Source: an uncultured Alphaproteobacteria bacterium
Lineage (GTDB): Bacteria > Pseudomonadota > Alphaproteobacteria > Micavibrionales > Micavibrionaceae
Direction of reading: 5' to 3'
Length of the DNA stretch: 64,000 bases
Assembly: GCA_900696495.1 (NCBI GenBank)
Contig: CAADGI010000014.1
Span: forward strand, 62,001-126,000
Shown: positions 33,673 to 41,385 of the stretch, one piece after another
Layout: every line of letters begins with the position of its first letter
How positions within the stretch are numbered: position 1 is the stretch's first letter
Notes under the pieces: generated by a model
The model's input: only the letters and a program-made list of their open reading frames with translations
What the model was told of the DNA's origin: nothing
Databases searched by the model: none
Program-made: the position numbers and the translations under genes

Positions 33673-33817
33673 AACGTGAAGTTACGAAGGGACGAAGTAA
33701 AAAATTTTTAACCACAGAGAACACAGAGTTTAAAAGGAGATCATGGAGTTTTTTATTTTTTATAAATTCTCTGTTAACTCCGTGGTTGATAATCTTCGTA
33801 ATTTCGTTCCTTCGCGT
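33673..33817. repeat. Nested hairpin repeat, copy 2 (inverted relative to copy 1)
   Basis: Outer arms are AACGTGAAGTTACGAAG (33673-33689) and CTTCGTAATTTCGTTCCTTCGCGT (33794-33817). Inner arms are AACCACAGAGAACACAGAG (33710-33728) and TCTCTGTTAACTCCGTGGTT (to 33787). The centre has GGAGATCATGGAGTT, the reverse complement of the centre of copy 1. Confidence 0.85.
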
Positions 33818-33832
33818 GAAGTATTTTAAAAT

Positions 33833-34990
33833 TTACAAATCACCTACGTTATACTTCGTAATCTTGCTATTCTTTAACCCCACCGCGATCTTTCCCGCCT
33901 TCAGCGCCAGCGCCTCGCGCCCGAACACTTCAAACCGCCAGCCCTTCAACGCCGGGATGTCCGGGTTGTCTTCCATCGCGACCCGCTCGATATCATCCTG
34001 GTCCGTGATCAGCTTCGCCGCCACGCCGTGCTCCGCCGCCTGGATTTTCAAAAGCATCTTGAGTATATCGATCGTCGCCGCCGCCTGCGGCGAAATGATT
34101 TTGCGCTCGCTCGGCTTGGGCCATGTGCTCTTGTCCGATGAAATCGCCGCATTGATGGTATCGAGCAGCGTTTTGCCGATATGACCGCCCGCCATGTCCG
34201 GCGTCACGCCGCGGATTTTCTTGAGCTGCTCCACCGTCTCCGGCATCTGCGCCGCCATGTCGGCCAGCGTCTCGTCGCGCATGATCCAGTTGCGCGGCAA
34301 ATTCTTGTCCTGCGCGCGTTTTTCGCGCCACGCCGCCAGCTCCTTCAAAACCGCCAGCATCTTCGGCTTTGGGCTCCGCAGCTTGATCCGCTCCCACGCC
34401 AGTTCCGGCTCGTTCCTGTAGGTGGCGGGATCGGCGAGGATTTCCTCCTCCTCGAACACCCATTCCGTGCGCCCGTTCTTCTCAAGTTCCTTGCGAAGCT
34501 TGTGGTAAATTTCCGCGAGGTAAATCACGTCGCCCAGCGCGTAATCGACCTGCCGCTTGCTCAAGGGCCGCTTCGACCAGTCCGTGAACTGCACCGATTT
34601 ATCCAGGCTGTGTCCCGTCAGGCCGCGCACGAGGCTTTCATAACCGATGGAATCCCCGTACCCGCACACCATCGCCGCGATCTGCGTGTCGAAAAACGGC
34701 GTCACCACCTGGCCGGTCAGATTGTAAAAAATCTCGAGGTCCTGCCGTCCCGAGTGAATCACCTTCAGGATTTTTTCATCCATGAACAGATCGAAGAGGG
34801 GGGCAAGGTCGAGATTGCCATCTATAGGATCAATGGCCGCGGCATTGCCGTCCGGGTCGCTTACCTGGACCAGGCACAATTTCGGGTAATAGGTTTTTTC
34901 GCGCAGGAATTCCGTGTCGATCGTGATGTACGGAAAGGCACTGAATTTTTTGCAGAGCTTCGTCAGCTCCTTTTGGTCGGTAATAATCAT
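33833..34990 (-). CDS. rnd: Ribonuclease D
   Basis: The 385-residue 3'-5' exoribonuclease matures tRNA 3' ends. The DEDDy exonuclease motifs are intact: Exo I ITIDTEFLREKTYYP (residues 23-37), Exo II KVIHSGRQDLEIFYN near 86, and Exo III YALGDVIYLAEIYHKL near 150. An HRDC domain follows (AVLKELAAWREKRAQDKNLPRNWIMRDETLADMA, residues 215-250), and a second helical HRDC-like domain reaches the C-terminus. Length fits the family. It is read from its own promoter in the 254-base spacer shared with divergent aspS. Confidence 0.95.
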   Translation of the reverse strand: MIITDQKELTKLCKKFSAFPYITIDTEFLREKTYYPKLCLVQVSDPDGNAAAIDPIDGNLDLAPLFDLFMDEKILKVIHSGRQDLEIFYNLTGQVVTPFFDTQIAAMVCGYGDSIGYESLVRGLTGHSLDKSVQFTDWSKRPLSKRQVDYALGDVIYLAEIYHKLRKELEKNGRTEWVFEEEEILADPATYRNEPELAWERIKLRSPKPKMLAVLKELAAWREKRAQDKNLPRNWIMRDETLADMAAQMPETVEQLKKIRGVTPDMAGGHIGKTLLDTINAAISSDKSTWPKPSERKIISPQAAATIDILKMLLKIQAAEHGVAAKLITDQDDIERVAMEDNPDIPALKGWRFEVFGREALALKAGKIAVGLKNSKITKYNVGDL

Positions 34991-35076
34991 TACCGTTGTT
35001 CTACAGGGCGTTAGCCGCTTTTTATATAGGAATTAATTCCTTTATCTTTTTTTAAATTTATCGTAGAATTTTCCAT

Positions 35077-35127
35077 CGTCATTGCGGGCCTGCGAAGCAG
35101 GCGAAGCAATCCAGCTTTTCTGGATCG
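35077..35127. repeat. Hairpin repeat in the rnd-aspS spacer
   Basis: Starts CGTCATTGCG and contains GCCTGC GAA GCAGGC (35088-35102) followed by ATCCAG...CTGGAT (35109-35125). It is the second common type of alphaproteobacterial intergenic palindrome. The rest of the 254-base spacer is AT-rich and must hold the divergent rnd and aspS promoters. Confidence 0.65.
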
Positions 35128-35244
35128 CCATGCTCATGTCTGCGCGTGATGAAAATAAGGAGGAGGGGCCCGCCCCTGGAAAATGGCCGTAGTTAAGTCC
35201 AAAAACAGCTGGAAATCAAAAGCTTACATCGTTATAACAACCCC

Positions 35245-37098
35245 ATGCACAGCTACCGCACACATAAATGCAACGAACTTCGTAAATCCCATGTCGGCCA
35301 GCAGGCCCGCCTCTCGGGATGGATCCATCGTATCCGCGACCATGGCGGCGTTCTTTTCATCGATCTGCGCGACACGTACGGCCTGACTCAATGCGTCGTC
35401 GAGGAAGGCTCGTCCCTTTTGGCTGCCGTTGGTCAGTGGCGCAATGAATCGGTCGTCACGGTGACAGGTCAGGTCAAGGCCAGAACGCCCGAAACCGTCA
35501 ACGCCAGGATGCCGACCGGCGAGATCGAGCTGGAGATTACCGAGGCGACCCTGCAATCGCCCGCCGCCGTCATCCCGTTCCAGATCGCCGAAGACGACGG
35601 CGCCGGGGAGGATGTCCGCCTCCGCCACCGTTATCTCGACCTCCGCCGCGAAAAAATGCAGCGCAACATCAGGCTCCGTAACGCCGTGATTTTCTCGCTC
35701 CGCAAGCGCATGTGGGAATCGGGCTTCCAGGAATTCCAGACGCCGAACCTCACCGCGTCCTCGCCCGAAGGCGCGCGCGATTATCTCGTGCCCTCGCGCC
35801 TGCACCCGGGGAAATTCTACGCGCTTCCCCAGTCGCCGCAGCAATTCAAGCAGCTCCTGATGGTCGCCGGTTTCGACCGCTATTTCCAGGTCGCGCCCTG
35901 CTTCCGCGACGAAGACGGCCGCGCCGATAGGCTTGCGGAGCATTACCAGCTCGACGTCGAAATGTCATTCGTCACCGAGCAGGAAGTCCACGACACCATG
36001 ACGCCCGTCATCAAGGGCCTGTTCGAGGAATTCGCCGACTGGACCGGCACGAAGCACCGCGTCGAATGGTTGCCGAAGCTCACCTATAAAGACGCGATGC
36101 TGAAATACGGTTCCGATAAGCCCGACCTCCGCAACCCGCTCGAAATCGTCGACGTCACTGCCGTCTTCGCGCGCGATGATGTCGAGTTCAAGGCCTTCAA
36201 AGGCACGATTCAAAAGGGCGGCGTCGTCCGCGCCATTAAGGCTCCGAAAGTTAGCACGCAGCCGCGCAGCTTCTTCGACAAGCTCAACAGCTGGGCGCAG
36301 GGCGAAGGCGCTCCCGGCCTCGGTTATATTTTATTCGAACCTTCTTCTTCCCTCCCCCCAGCGGGGGGAGGGCAGGGTGGGGTGGCTGCTGTAGAAGGCA
36401 AAGGCCCTATTGCCAAATTTATTCCTCCCGCTGCAATAGCCGAACTTTGCAAACTGGCAGGTGCGGAACCCGGCGACGCCGTGTTTTTCGTTTGCAACAT
36501 GGAAGGCCCTGCCGCGAAATTCGCTGGTCTCGCCCGCGATAAAATCTGCGACGATATGGGCATCCGCGAAACCGGTGTCTATAAATTCTGCTGGGTCGTC
36601 GATTTCCCGATGTATGAATTCGACGAGCGCGCGCAGAAGGTCGAGTTCTCCCACAACCCGTTCTCAATGCCGCAGGGCGGTCTGGAGACGCTGGAAAAAA
36701 CCGACCCGCTCAAAATCCTCGCGCACCAATATGACTGCGTCTGCAATGGCTTTGAGATTTCATCCGGCGCGATCCGTAACCACCGCCCCGACATCATGGA
36801 AAAAGCTTTCGCGCTGGCGGGTTATCCGAAAGAAGTGCTGGAGCGCAAATTCTCCGGCATGCTCAATGCCTTTAAATTCGGCGCGCCCCCGCACGGCGGC
36901 TGCGCCTTCGGCATCGACCGTCTTGTCATGATCCTGGCGCACGAACCGAACCTCCGCGAGGTCAATGCATTCGTCATGAACGGCCAGTATGAAGATCCGA
37001 TGATGAACGCGCCGAGCGAAGCCACGCCCGAGCAATTGAAAGATCTCCACATCAAGGTCGATCTGCCCAGGACCGTCAAAAAAACCGAAGCGGCATAG
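35245..37098 (+). CDS. aspS: Aspartate-tRNA ligase (aspartate/asparagine type), with in-frame palindromic insertion
   Basis: The 617-residue class II synthetase has an N-terminal OB anticodon domain (VGQQARLSGWIHRIRDHGGVLFIDLRD), motif 1 (FQEFQTPNLTASSPEGARDYLVPSR), motif 2 (RYFQVAPCFRDEDGRADR), the bacterial GAD insertion (residues about 290-430) and motif 3 (GGCAFGIDRLVMILA). Inside the GAD domain, after GLGYILFEP, about 17 extra residues (SSSLPPAGGGQGGVAAV) are encoded by a GC-rich palindrome. The normal sequence resumes at EGKGPIAKF. The insert keeps the frame, and the rest of the enzyme looks fully functional. The gene starts after a weak ribosome site and is divergent from rnd. Confidence 0.97.
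   Translation: MHSYRTHKCNELRKSHVGQQARLSGWIHRIRDHGGVLFIDLRDTYGLTQCVVEEGSSLLAAVGQWRNESVVTVTGQVKARTPETVNARMPTGEIELEITEATLQSPAAVIPFQIAEDDGAGEDVRLRHRYLDLRREKMQRNIRLRNAVIFSLRKRMWESGFQEFQTPNLTASSPEGARDYLVPSRLHPGKFYALPQSPQQFKQLLMVAGFDRYFQVAPCFRDEDGRADRLAEHYQLDVEMSFVTEQEVHDTMTPVIKGLFEEFADWTGTKHRVEWLPKLTYKDAMLKYGSDKPDLRNPLEIVDVTAVFARDDVEFKAFKGTIQKGGVVRAIKAPKVSTQPRSFFDKLNSWAQGEGAPGLGYILFEPSSSLPPAGGGQGGVAAVEGKGPIAKFIPPAAIAELCKLAGAEPGDAVFFVCNMEGPAAKFAGLARDKICDDMGIRETGVYKFCWVVDFPMYEFDERAQKVEFSHNPFSMPQGGLETLEKTDPLKILAHQYDCVCNGFEISSGAIRNHRPDIMEKAFALAGYPKEVLERKFSGMLNAFKFGAPPHGGCAFGIDRLVMILAHEPNLREVNAFVMNGQYEDPMMNAPSEATPEQLKDLHIKVDLPRTVKKTEAA
36350..36383. repeat. Palindromic GC-rich repeat inside aspS
   Basis: CCCTCCCCCCA GC GGGGGGAGGG (36350-36372) followed by CAGGGTGGGGT. 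The core matches the first hairpin of the element in the uracil-DNA glycosylase gene (CCCTCTCCCC/GGGGAGAGGG plus a GGGTGAGGGG tail), so both belong to one family. It is translated without interrupting aspS. Confidence 0.75.
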
Positions 37099-37917
37099 TT
37101 ATTTTCCCGGCGGCGGAATCGGTACCTGCAAATTGATATCGAGGATGTTTTTACCTTGTTGCAGCGTTTCCTGGTTCAGCGTCAGCCACTGTTCATGAGC
37201 CGTTTTTTCCAGCGTATCGATATAATCCCGTAATTCGCTCATTGAGCCCCAGGTTTTGACCCGCGATGCTTCTGTCGTATGAATCTTTTTCTCATCAAAT
37301 CCGACATCCCATCCAGGCGCATCATGATCTTTAACTTTGATACCCATTTCTTTTGAAATCTCGTTCACTTTTTCTCTCATCTCGGCGTTGAACGTATTGC
37401 TGTTCAGGCCGAAAAGATCGAACTTGATATCCTTGTTATTGATCTCGATCGAACCGCGGATCATCGCGCCGTAGATTTCCATGATTTCGCGCTCGTTGCC
37501 GGTAAAAACTGTTTTTGTGTAATCTTTAAAATCCGCGTGCTGTAAATTATGCGGCTTCACTGCATGCGGATCGTCACGTTGAACCGGGTCATCTTTCTCA
37601 AAAATGGTGTATTTCCCATCAACCACCAGGCCAACCAGTCTTCCGCTGCCGGTCATTTCCAGTTTACCGTCTTTCGGCTCCAGCCCCATTCCGTGCACGC
37701 GTTTTACCACTTCGCCGGAAGGATTTAAAATCTCGATATAATTATGATTGAAGACGCTGCCAATGCCCGCGGTTATGCCCGCACTTTCCAGTCCTTTGTC
37801 GATGCGCGAGCCTTTTCCGAATAAATGCAGATCGATCGGCTCCGCCCCGTAACGGATCTGCCAGCCGTGCTCGCCTTCGTTTACATCATTGAAAATTTCA
37901 TTGACTGGATTGGCCAC
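37099..37917 (-). CDS. Hypothetical protein, lineage-specific
   Basis: The protein has about 272 residues from the GTG at 37917; an upstream GTG at 38001 would run through a GC-rich palindrome and is less likely. No signal peptide, membrane segment or recognised domain is seen. The N-terminal half is beta-rich (GWQIRYG, HNYIEILNPSGEVVKRVHGMG, GKYTIFEK). The middle has NERE and FGLNSNTFNAEMREKVNEISKEMG, and the C-terminus is helical and ends in a proline run. The pairing of HNYIEI with a later NSNTF vaguely recalls papain-like or DUF3750-type hydrolases, but no catalytic set can be proved. Composition is more AT-rich and lysine-rich than its neighbours. It is convergent with aspS, with adjacent ends. 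Confidence 0.6.
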   Translation of the reverse strand: MANPVNEIFNDVNEGEHGWQIRYGAEPIDLHLFGKGSRIDKGLESAGITAGIGSVFNHNYIEILNPSGEVVKRVHGMGLEPKDGKLEMTGSGRLVGLVVDGKYTIFEKDDPVQRDDPHAVKPHNLQHADFKDYTKTVFTGNEREIMEIYGAMIRGSIEINNKDIKFDLFGLNSNTFNAEMREKVNEISKEMGIKVKDHDAPGWDVGFDEKKIHTTEASRVKTWGSMSELRDYIDTLEKTAHEQWLTLNQETLQQGKNILDINLQVPIPPPGK

Positions 37918-38262
37918 GATACACCCGTTTTGTTTTAAATTTTCACATGAAAGATTTAAGGGCCTGTTAAGGAAGACCCGGTCCGCGAGGGGGGCGCGCA
38001 CCGGGTCCGGGGTGTGTTCGCCTGCCTTGGGGTGGGGTCAGGGGTGGCGGCAGACGGGTGAAAAATCCACAGTTATATTACATAATGCAATAACCGTTCC
38101 AGCCTGGCTCTTGATTTTATCCTTTTAGAACATAGATTTAATGAAATCAGGCAGAGGATAATTTGCCGCCTGCCGAAATCGCCGGGCTTGAACCCGGAAC
38201 TCTTTGCCGCTGCTGAGGTTTTGGCTATGATGACTTTCCTGTCCTGTCGAAGTAAGAGCCCG
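37918..38262. other. Spacer with GC-rich inverted repeat and a T-arm-like hairpin
   Basis: The stretch between the divergent hypothetical gene and eipB holds a GC-rich region with the perfect repeat GACCCGGT (37975-37982)/ACCGGGTC (38000-38007). A second small hairpin CCGGG CTTGAA CCCGG lies at 38182-38197 and resembles a tRNA T-arm on the minus strand. No known structured RNA could be recognised. Promoters for both neighbours should lie here. Confidence 0.5.
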
Positions 38263-39120
38263 ATGCGCCGTTTTCTCCCGCTTTTCCTGTCTGTCCTTCT
38301 GGTTGCGCCTGCATATGCCGCCCCTGCCGTGGATATAGCGGCTATTGAGAAACATGCCGGTATCGCCGCGCACAAGGCGTTGTATGACATCAAGCTCACC
38401 GGCATCAAAAGCGGCTCGCAGATCGTCAATATCAGCGGCCAGATGCTTTATGAGTGGCAACCCTCCTGCGAGGGCTGGCTGGCCAATCACCGCTTCAACC
38501 TGCTGTACGAATATGCCGACAGCGAGCCGATGCGCATCACCAGCGATTTCTCAACCTTTGAATCCTTCGACGGCAAAAGCCTCGATTTCACCTCGCAGAG
38601 AAAACGCGACGGCCAGCTGTTCGAGGAATTCCGCGGCCGCGCCACATTGGCTGCCGACGGCACAGGAGAGGCGATATACACATTGCCCGACGGGCTGGAA
38701 TTCGATCTCAAGAACGGCATGTTCCCCATGATGCATACTGTGAACGTTCTTAAATCGATCAAGGATGGAAAAAAATTCTTTCATGCCACCGTCTTTGACG
38801 GCGCGGATGATGAAGGTCCCGTGGAAATCAATGCGTTTGTCGGTAAAAACCCCCCGCAGCCGGATATCAAACCGTCGAAAAAAATAGACGCCGCGCTGCT
38901 GAAATCGCCCGCTCACACCGTGCGGCTGGCTTTTTTCCCGGTCAAGGATTCATCGCCTACATCGGATTACGAGATGGATATCAGCCTCCACGATAACGGC
39001 GTGGTGAGCGAGATGTTCATTGAATATGACGATTTCTCCATCACCCAGAAGCTGGTGGCGCTGGAACCCGTCAAAAGCGCCTGTTCCAGCGAAAATACGT
39101 CCCAAAAATCCGGCCAATAA
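38263..39120 (+). CDS. eipB: EipB-like cell-envelope integrity protein (DUF1849)
   Basis: The protein has about 285 residues from the ATG at 38263, which begins a clean signal peptide (MRRFLPLFLSVLLVAPAYA); longer starts are in frame upstream but would bury it. The mature protein carries the DUF1849 pattern: HKALYDIKLTG, GQMLYEWQPSCEGWLANHRF, MRITSDFSTFESFDGKSLDF and FHATVFDGADDEGP. Two cysteines, one in PSCEGW and one near the C-terminus (KSACSS), match the disulfide that closes the spiral beta-barrel of Brucella EipB. It acts in the periplasm to maintain envelope integrity; partner identity is unknown here. Confidence 0.85.
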   Translation: MRRFLPLFLSVLLVAPAYAAPAVDIAAIEKHAGIAAHKALYDIKLTGIKSGSQIVNISGQMLYEWQPSCEGWLANHRFNLLYEYADSEPMRITSDFSTFESFDGKSLDFTSQRKRDGQLFEEFRGRATLAADGTGEAIYTLPDGLEFDLKNGMFPMMHTVNVLKSIKDGKKFFHATVFDGADDEGPVEINAFVGKNPPQPDIKPSKKIDAALLKSPAHTVRLAFFPVKDSSPTSDYEMDISLHDNGVVSEMFIEYDDFSITQKLVALEPVKSACSSENTSQKSGQ

Positions 39121-39197
39121 GCAGTTCTCATCCTGCTCTAAAACCTATATAATTGAAGATGTTGGGAAAATAATCCGATTCTGCGGATGGGGGCCTT

Positions 39198-39605
39198 TTG
39201 AGTAATAGCTTGGGTAATAGCAGCGCAGTGGAAAAAACGGTTTTGATCGTTGAAGACAACGAACTGAACATGAAGCTTTTCCACGATCTTCTGGAGGCGC
39301 ATGGAATTAAAACCGTCGAAACCCGCGACGGCACCCAGGTCGTGGATCTCGCCCGCCAGTCCAAGCCCGATCTCATTCTCATGGACATCCAGCTTCCGGA
39401 AGTTTCCGGGCTGGAGGTTACAAAATGGCTTAAGAGCGATAACGAACTGCGCCACATACCCGTCATTGCCGTGACGGCCTTCGCCATGAAGGGCGACGAG
39501 CAGAAAATCCGGGAAGGGGGCTGCGAGGATTACATCTCGAAGCCCATCTCCGTCTCGAAATTCCTGGAAGTCATCGAAAGCTATCTAAAGAAACCCGCCA
39601 ACTGA
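39198..39605 (+). CDS. divK: DivK-type single-domain response regulator
   Basis: The 135-residue CheY-like receiver has the acidic pair [19 protein letters not shown], the phosphoacceptor in [13 protein letters not shown], the Thr/Ala switch in VIAVTAFAM and Lys in YISKPISV. The sequence [22 protein letters not shown] and the immediate downstream pleD gene identify it as DivK, the cell-fate regulator controlled by PleC/DivJ-type kinases. A TTG start with GGGGG a few bases upstream is used; GTG 39228 is possible. It is 14 bases from pleD, in the same operon. Confidence 0.9.
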   Translation: MSNSLGNSSAVEKTVLIVEDNELNMKLFHDLLEAHGIKTVETRDGTQVVDLARQSKPDLILMDIQLPEVSGLEVTKWLKSDNELRHIPVIAVTAFAMKGDEQKIREGGCEDYISKPISVSKFLEVIESYLKKPAN

Positions 39606-39619
39606 GGACAGAAATTTAA

Positions 39620-41047
39620 ATGTCGGCACGCGTGCTGGTAGTTGACGATATTTTACCCAACGTGAAGCTGCTCGAAGCCAAGCTGACGAGTGAATATTAT
39701 GATGTTCTGACCGCCACCAACGGCAAGGAAGCGCTGGAAAAAGTCGCCGCCCAAAGCCCCGACCTCGTGCTGCTCGACGTCATGATGCCCGGCATGGACG
39801 GGTTCGAGGTCTGCACCAAGATCAAGCAGAACCCCGCGCTGGCGCATATTCCCGTCGTGATGGTTACAGCCTTGACCGACGCCGAGGACAAGGTGCGCGG
39901 CCTTGAATCCGGCGCCGATGATTTCCTGAGCAAGCCCATTAACGATACCGCCCTGATGGCGCGCGTACGCTCGCTGGTCCGCCTCAAAATGGCGCTGGAT
40001 GAATGGCGTGTCCGCGAAAACACCGCCAACCAGCTCGGCGTCGTCGAGAAACAATCCAACGTCATGATGGAATCGGCCGACAATGCGCGCGTCCTTGTCG
40101 TCGAGGACAAGAATTTCGAGCAGCGCAAGATCGAGGAAACACTCCAGCGCGACCAGGACATTGTTACAATCACCGAAAACGGCGCCAAGACCATGGAGCT
40201 TGTCGCCGCGCAGGAATTCGATGTCCTGATCGTCAGCCTCAATCTCGCCGGCGAGGACGGGCTGCGCCTTTGCTCGCACCTGAAATCCAACGAGCGCACA
40301 CGCTCGATTCCCATCGTCATGATCGGCGGCGAGGAAGACATGCCGCGCATCGCGCATGGTCTCGAGATCGGCGCGCATGATTATATTCTTCGTCCCGTCG
40401 ACCGCAACGAATTGCTCGCGCGGGTGCGCACGCAGGTAAGGCGCAAGCGCTTCCAGGAGCGCCTGCGCTCGACGTATGAAATCAGTCTCTCGATGGCGCT
40501 GACCGACAGCCTCACGGGCCTTTATAACCGCCGCTATCTCGAAGTCCACCTTGAGAAGCTGCTGAGCAAGAACCAGGAATCCAAAAAATCGCTCGCCGTC
40601 CTGCTCATTGATATCGACCATTTCAAGCACGTCAACGACAAATACGGCCACGCGGTCGGCGACGAGGTTCTTAAGATTTTTTCCCAGCGGCTCCTCGGCA
40701 ATCTCCGGAGCTTCGACCTTGTCGCCCGTCTCGGCGGCGAGGAATTCGCGGTTATTCTGCCCGACGTATCCGAACAGCGCGCTTGGATGGTCGGCGAGCG
40801 TCTGCGCACCTCGATTTCCGACGTGCCTTTTGTCGTGACCGGGCATCCCGAAGGCATCAGCATAACGACATCCATCGGTGCCGCGCTGATCGATCACAAC
40901 CAGCATACGAAACATGAAGTGCTGGAGCGCGCCGACAAATGCCTCTACGAAGCGAAAAAGGGCGGGCGCAACGCGGTGGTTTTCGAGGGCAAGGGCAAGC
41001 TGAATCCCGACGACTTTAAAGAAGCCCAGCGCCAGTTCATCAGCTGA
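39620..41047 (+). CDS. pleD: PleD-type diguanylate cyclase response regulator
   Basis: The 475-residue protein has the order REC-REC-GGDEF. The first receiver (residues 4-120) has phospho-Asp in LVLLDVMMPGMDG. The second (about 155-275) has Ser instead of Asp (VLIVSLNLAGEDG), as in the adaptor domain of Caulobacter PleD. The cyclase domain (300-465) holds the active GGEEF signature (RLGGEEFAVILP) with an RSFD inhibitory I-site five residues before it, so product feedback is expected. It makes cyclic-di-GMP after phosphorylation and dimerisation, promoting surface attachment and polar changes. A bidirectional terminator follows. Confidence 0.95.
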   Translation: MSARVLVVDDILPNVKLLEAKLTSEYYDVLTATNGKEALEKVAAQSPDLVLLDVMMPGMDGFEVCTKIKQNPALAHIPVVMVTALTDAEDKVRGLESGADDFLSKPINDTALMARVRSLVRLKMALDEWRVRENTANQLGVVEKQSNVMMESADNARVLVVEDKNFEQRKIEETLQRDQDIVTITENGAKTMELVAAQEFDVLIVSLNLAGEDGLRLCSHLKSNERTRSIPIVMIGGEEDMPRIAHGLEIGAHDYILRPVDRNELLARVRTQVRRKRFQERLRSTYEISLSMALTDSLTGLYNRRYLEVHLEKLLSKNQESKKSLAVLLIDIDHFKHVNDKYGHAVGDEVLKIFSQRLLGNLRSFDLVARLGGEEFAVILPDVSEQRAWMVGERLRTSISDVPFVVTGHPEGISITTSIGAALIDHNQHTKHEVLERADKCLYEAKKGGRNAVVFEGKGKLNPDDFKEAQRQFIS

Positions 41048-41050
41048 TAA

Positions 41051-41077
41051 AAAAAGCGCCCGGCGGGGCGCTTTTGT
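41051..41077 (+). terminator. Intrinsic terminator after pleD, probably bidirectional
   Basis: AAAAGCGCCC GGC GGGGCGCTTTT followed by GTTT lies four bases after the pleD stop. The A-tract before and T-tract after the stem let it serve also for rpmG transcripts from the minus strand. Confidence 0.85.
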
Positions 41078-41108
41078 TTGGGAGCCTTGATCCTTATTTC
41101 TTGCCCAA

Positions 41109-41312
41109 TTATTTCTTTGAGGGCGGCATTTTCTTTTCGACAAACTTGACGTGCTTGCCCTTTTTGCCGGTCTCTTCATTGACGGCCCAGGGGTCGAATT
41201 TGTTCATTTCAAGCTTGTACTCCGCCCGCGCGTTGCGCTTGGCGTAGTAACGGTATCCGGTGCCGGCTTCGCTTTCGAGGCGGACTTTTACGGCTGAGCC
41301 TTTCTTGGCCAT
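41109..41312 (-). CDS. rpmG: Large ribosomal subunit protein bL33
   Basis: The 67-residue basic protein has the bL33 core RLESEAGTGYRYYAKRNAR followed by YKLEMNKFDPWAVNEETGKKGKHVKFVEKK. It is of the zinc-free type, with no cysteines. It is about ten residues longer than the commonest 55-residue form because of an insert between the core strands (ETGKKG) and a short C-terminal PPSKK tail. The neighbourhood divK-pleD-rpmG is conserved in alphaproteobacteria, but here rpmG is convergent. It may be the last gene of the long minus-strand run that starts with the prepilin peptidase gene. Confidence 0.95.
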   Translation of the reverse strand: MAKKGSAVKVRLESEAGTGYRYYAKRNARAEYKLEMNKFDPWAVNEETGKKGKHVKFVEKKMPPSKK

Positions 41313-41385
41313 GTGCTTAACTCCTTGAATTTGGAAGCGTTCTTATGGGGTATTTTACTTGCGCTGTCAAGCTTTCGGTAGATGG

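Noticed and set aside
32999-33832. Possible CRISPR array
   Set aside because: The repeated arms are palindromic, only two copies occur in inverted orientation, and a gene lies between them; there are no regular spacers.
37960-38060. Possible 6S, SRP or RNase P RNA gene
   Set aside because: The GC-rich inverted repeat has none of the conserved core sequences of these RNAs on either strand.
39653-41179. Minus-strand open frame of 508 codons
   Set aside because: It is the antisense shadow of pleD, which has complete receiver and GGEEF domains; the shadow has no recognisable motif and crosses the terminator.
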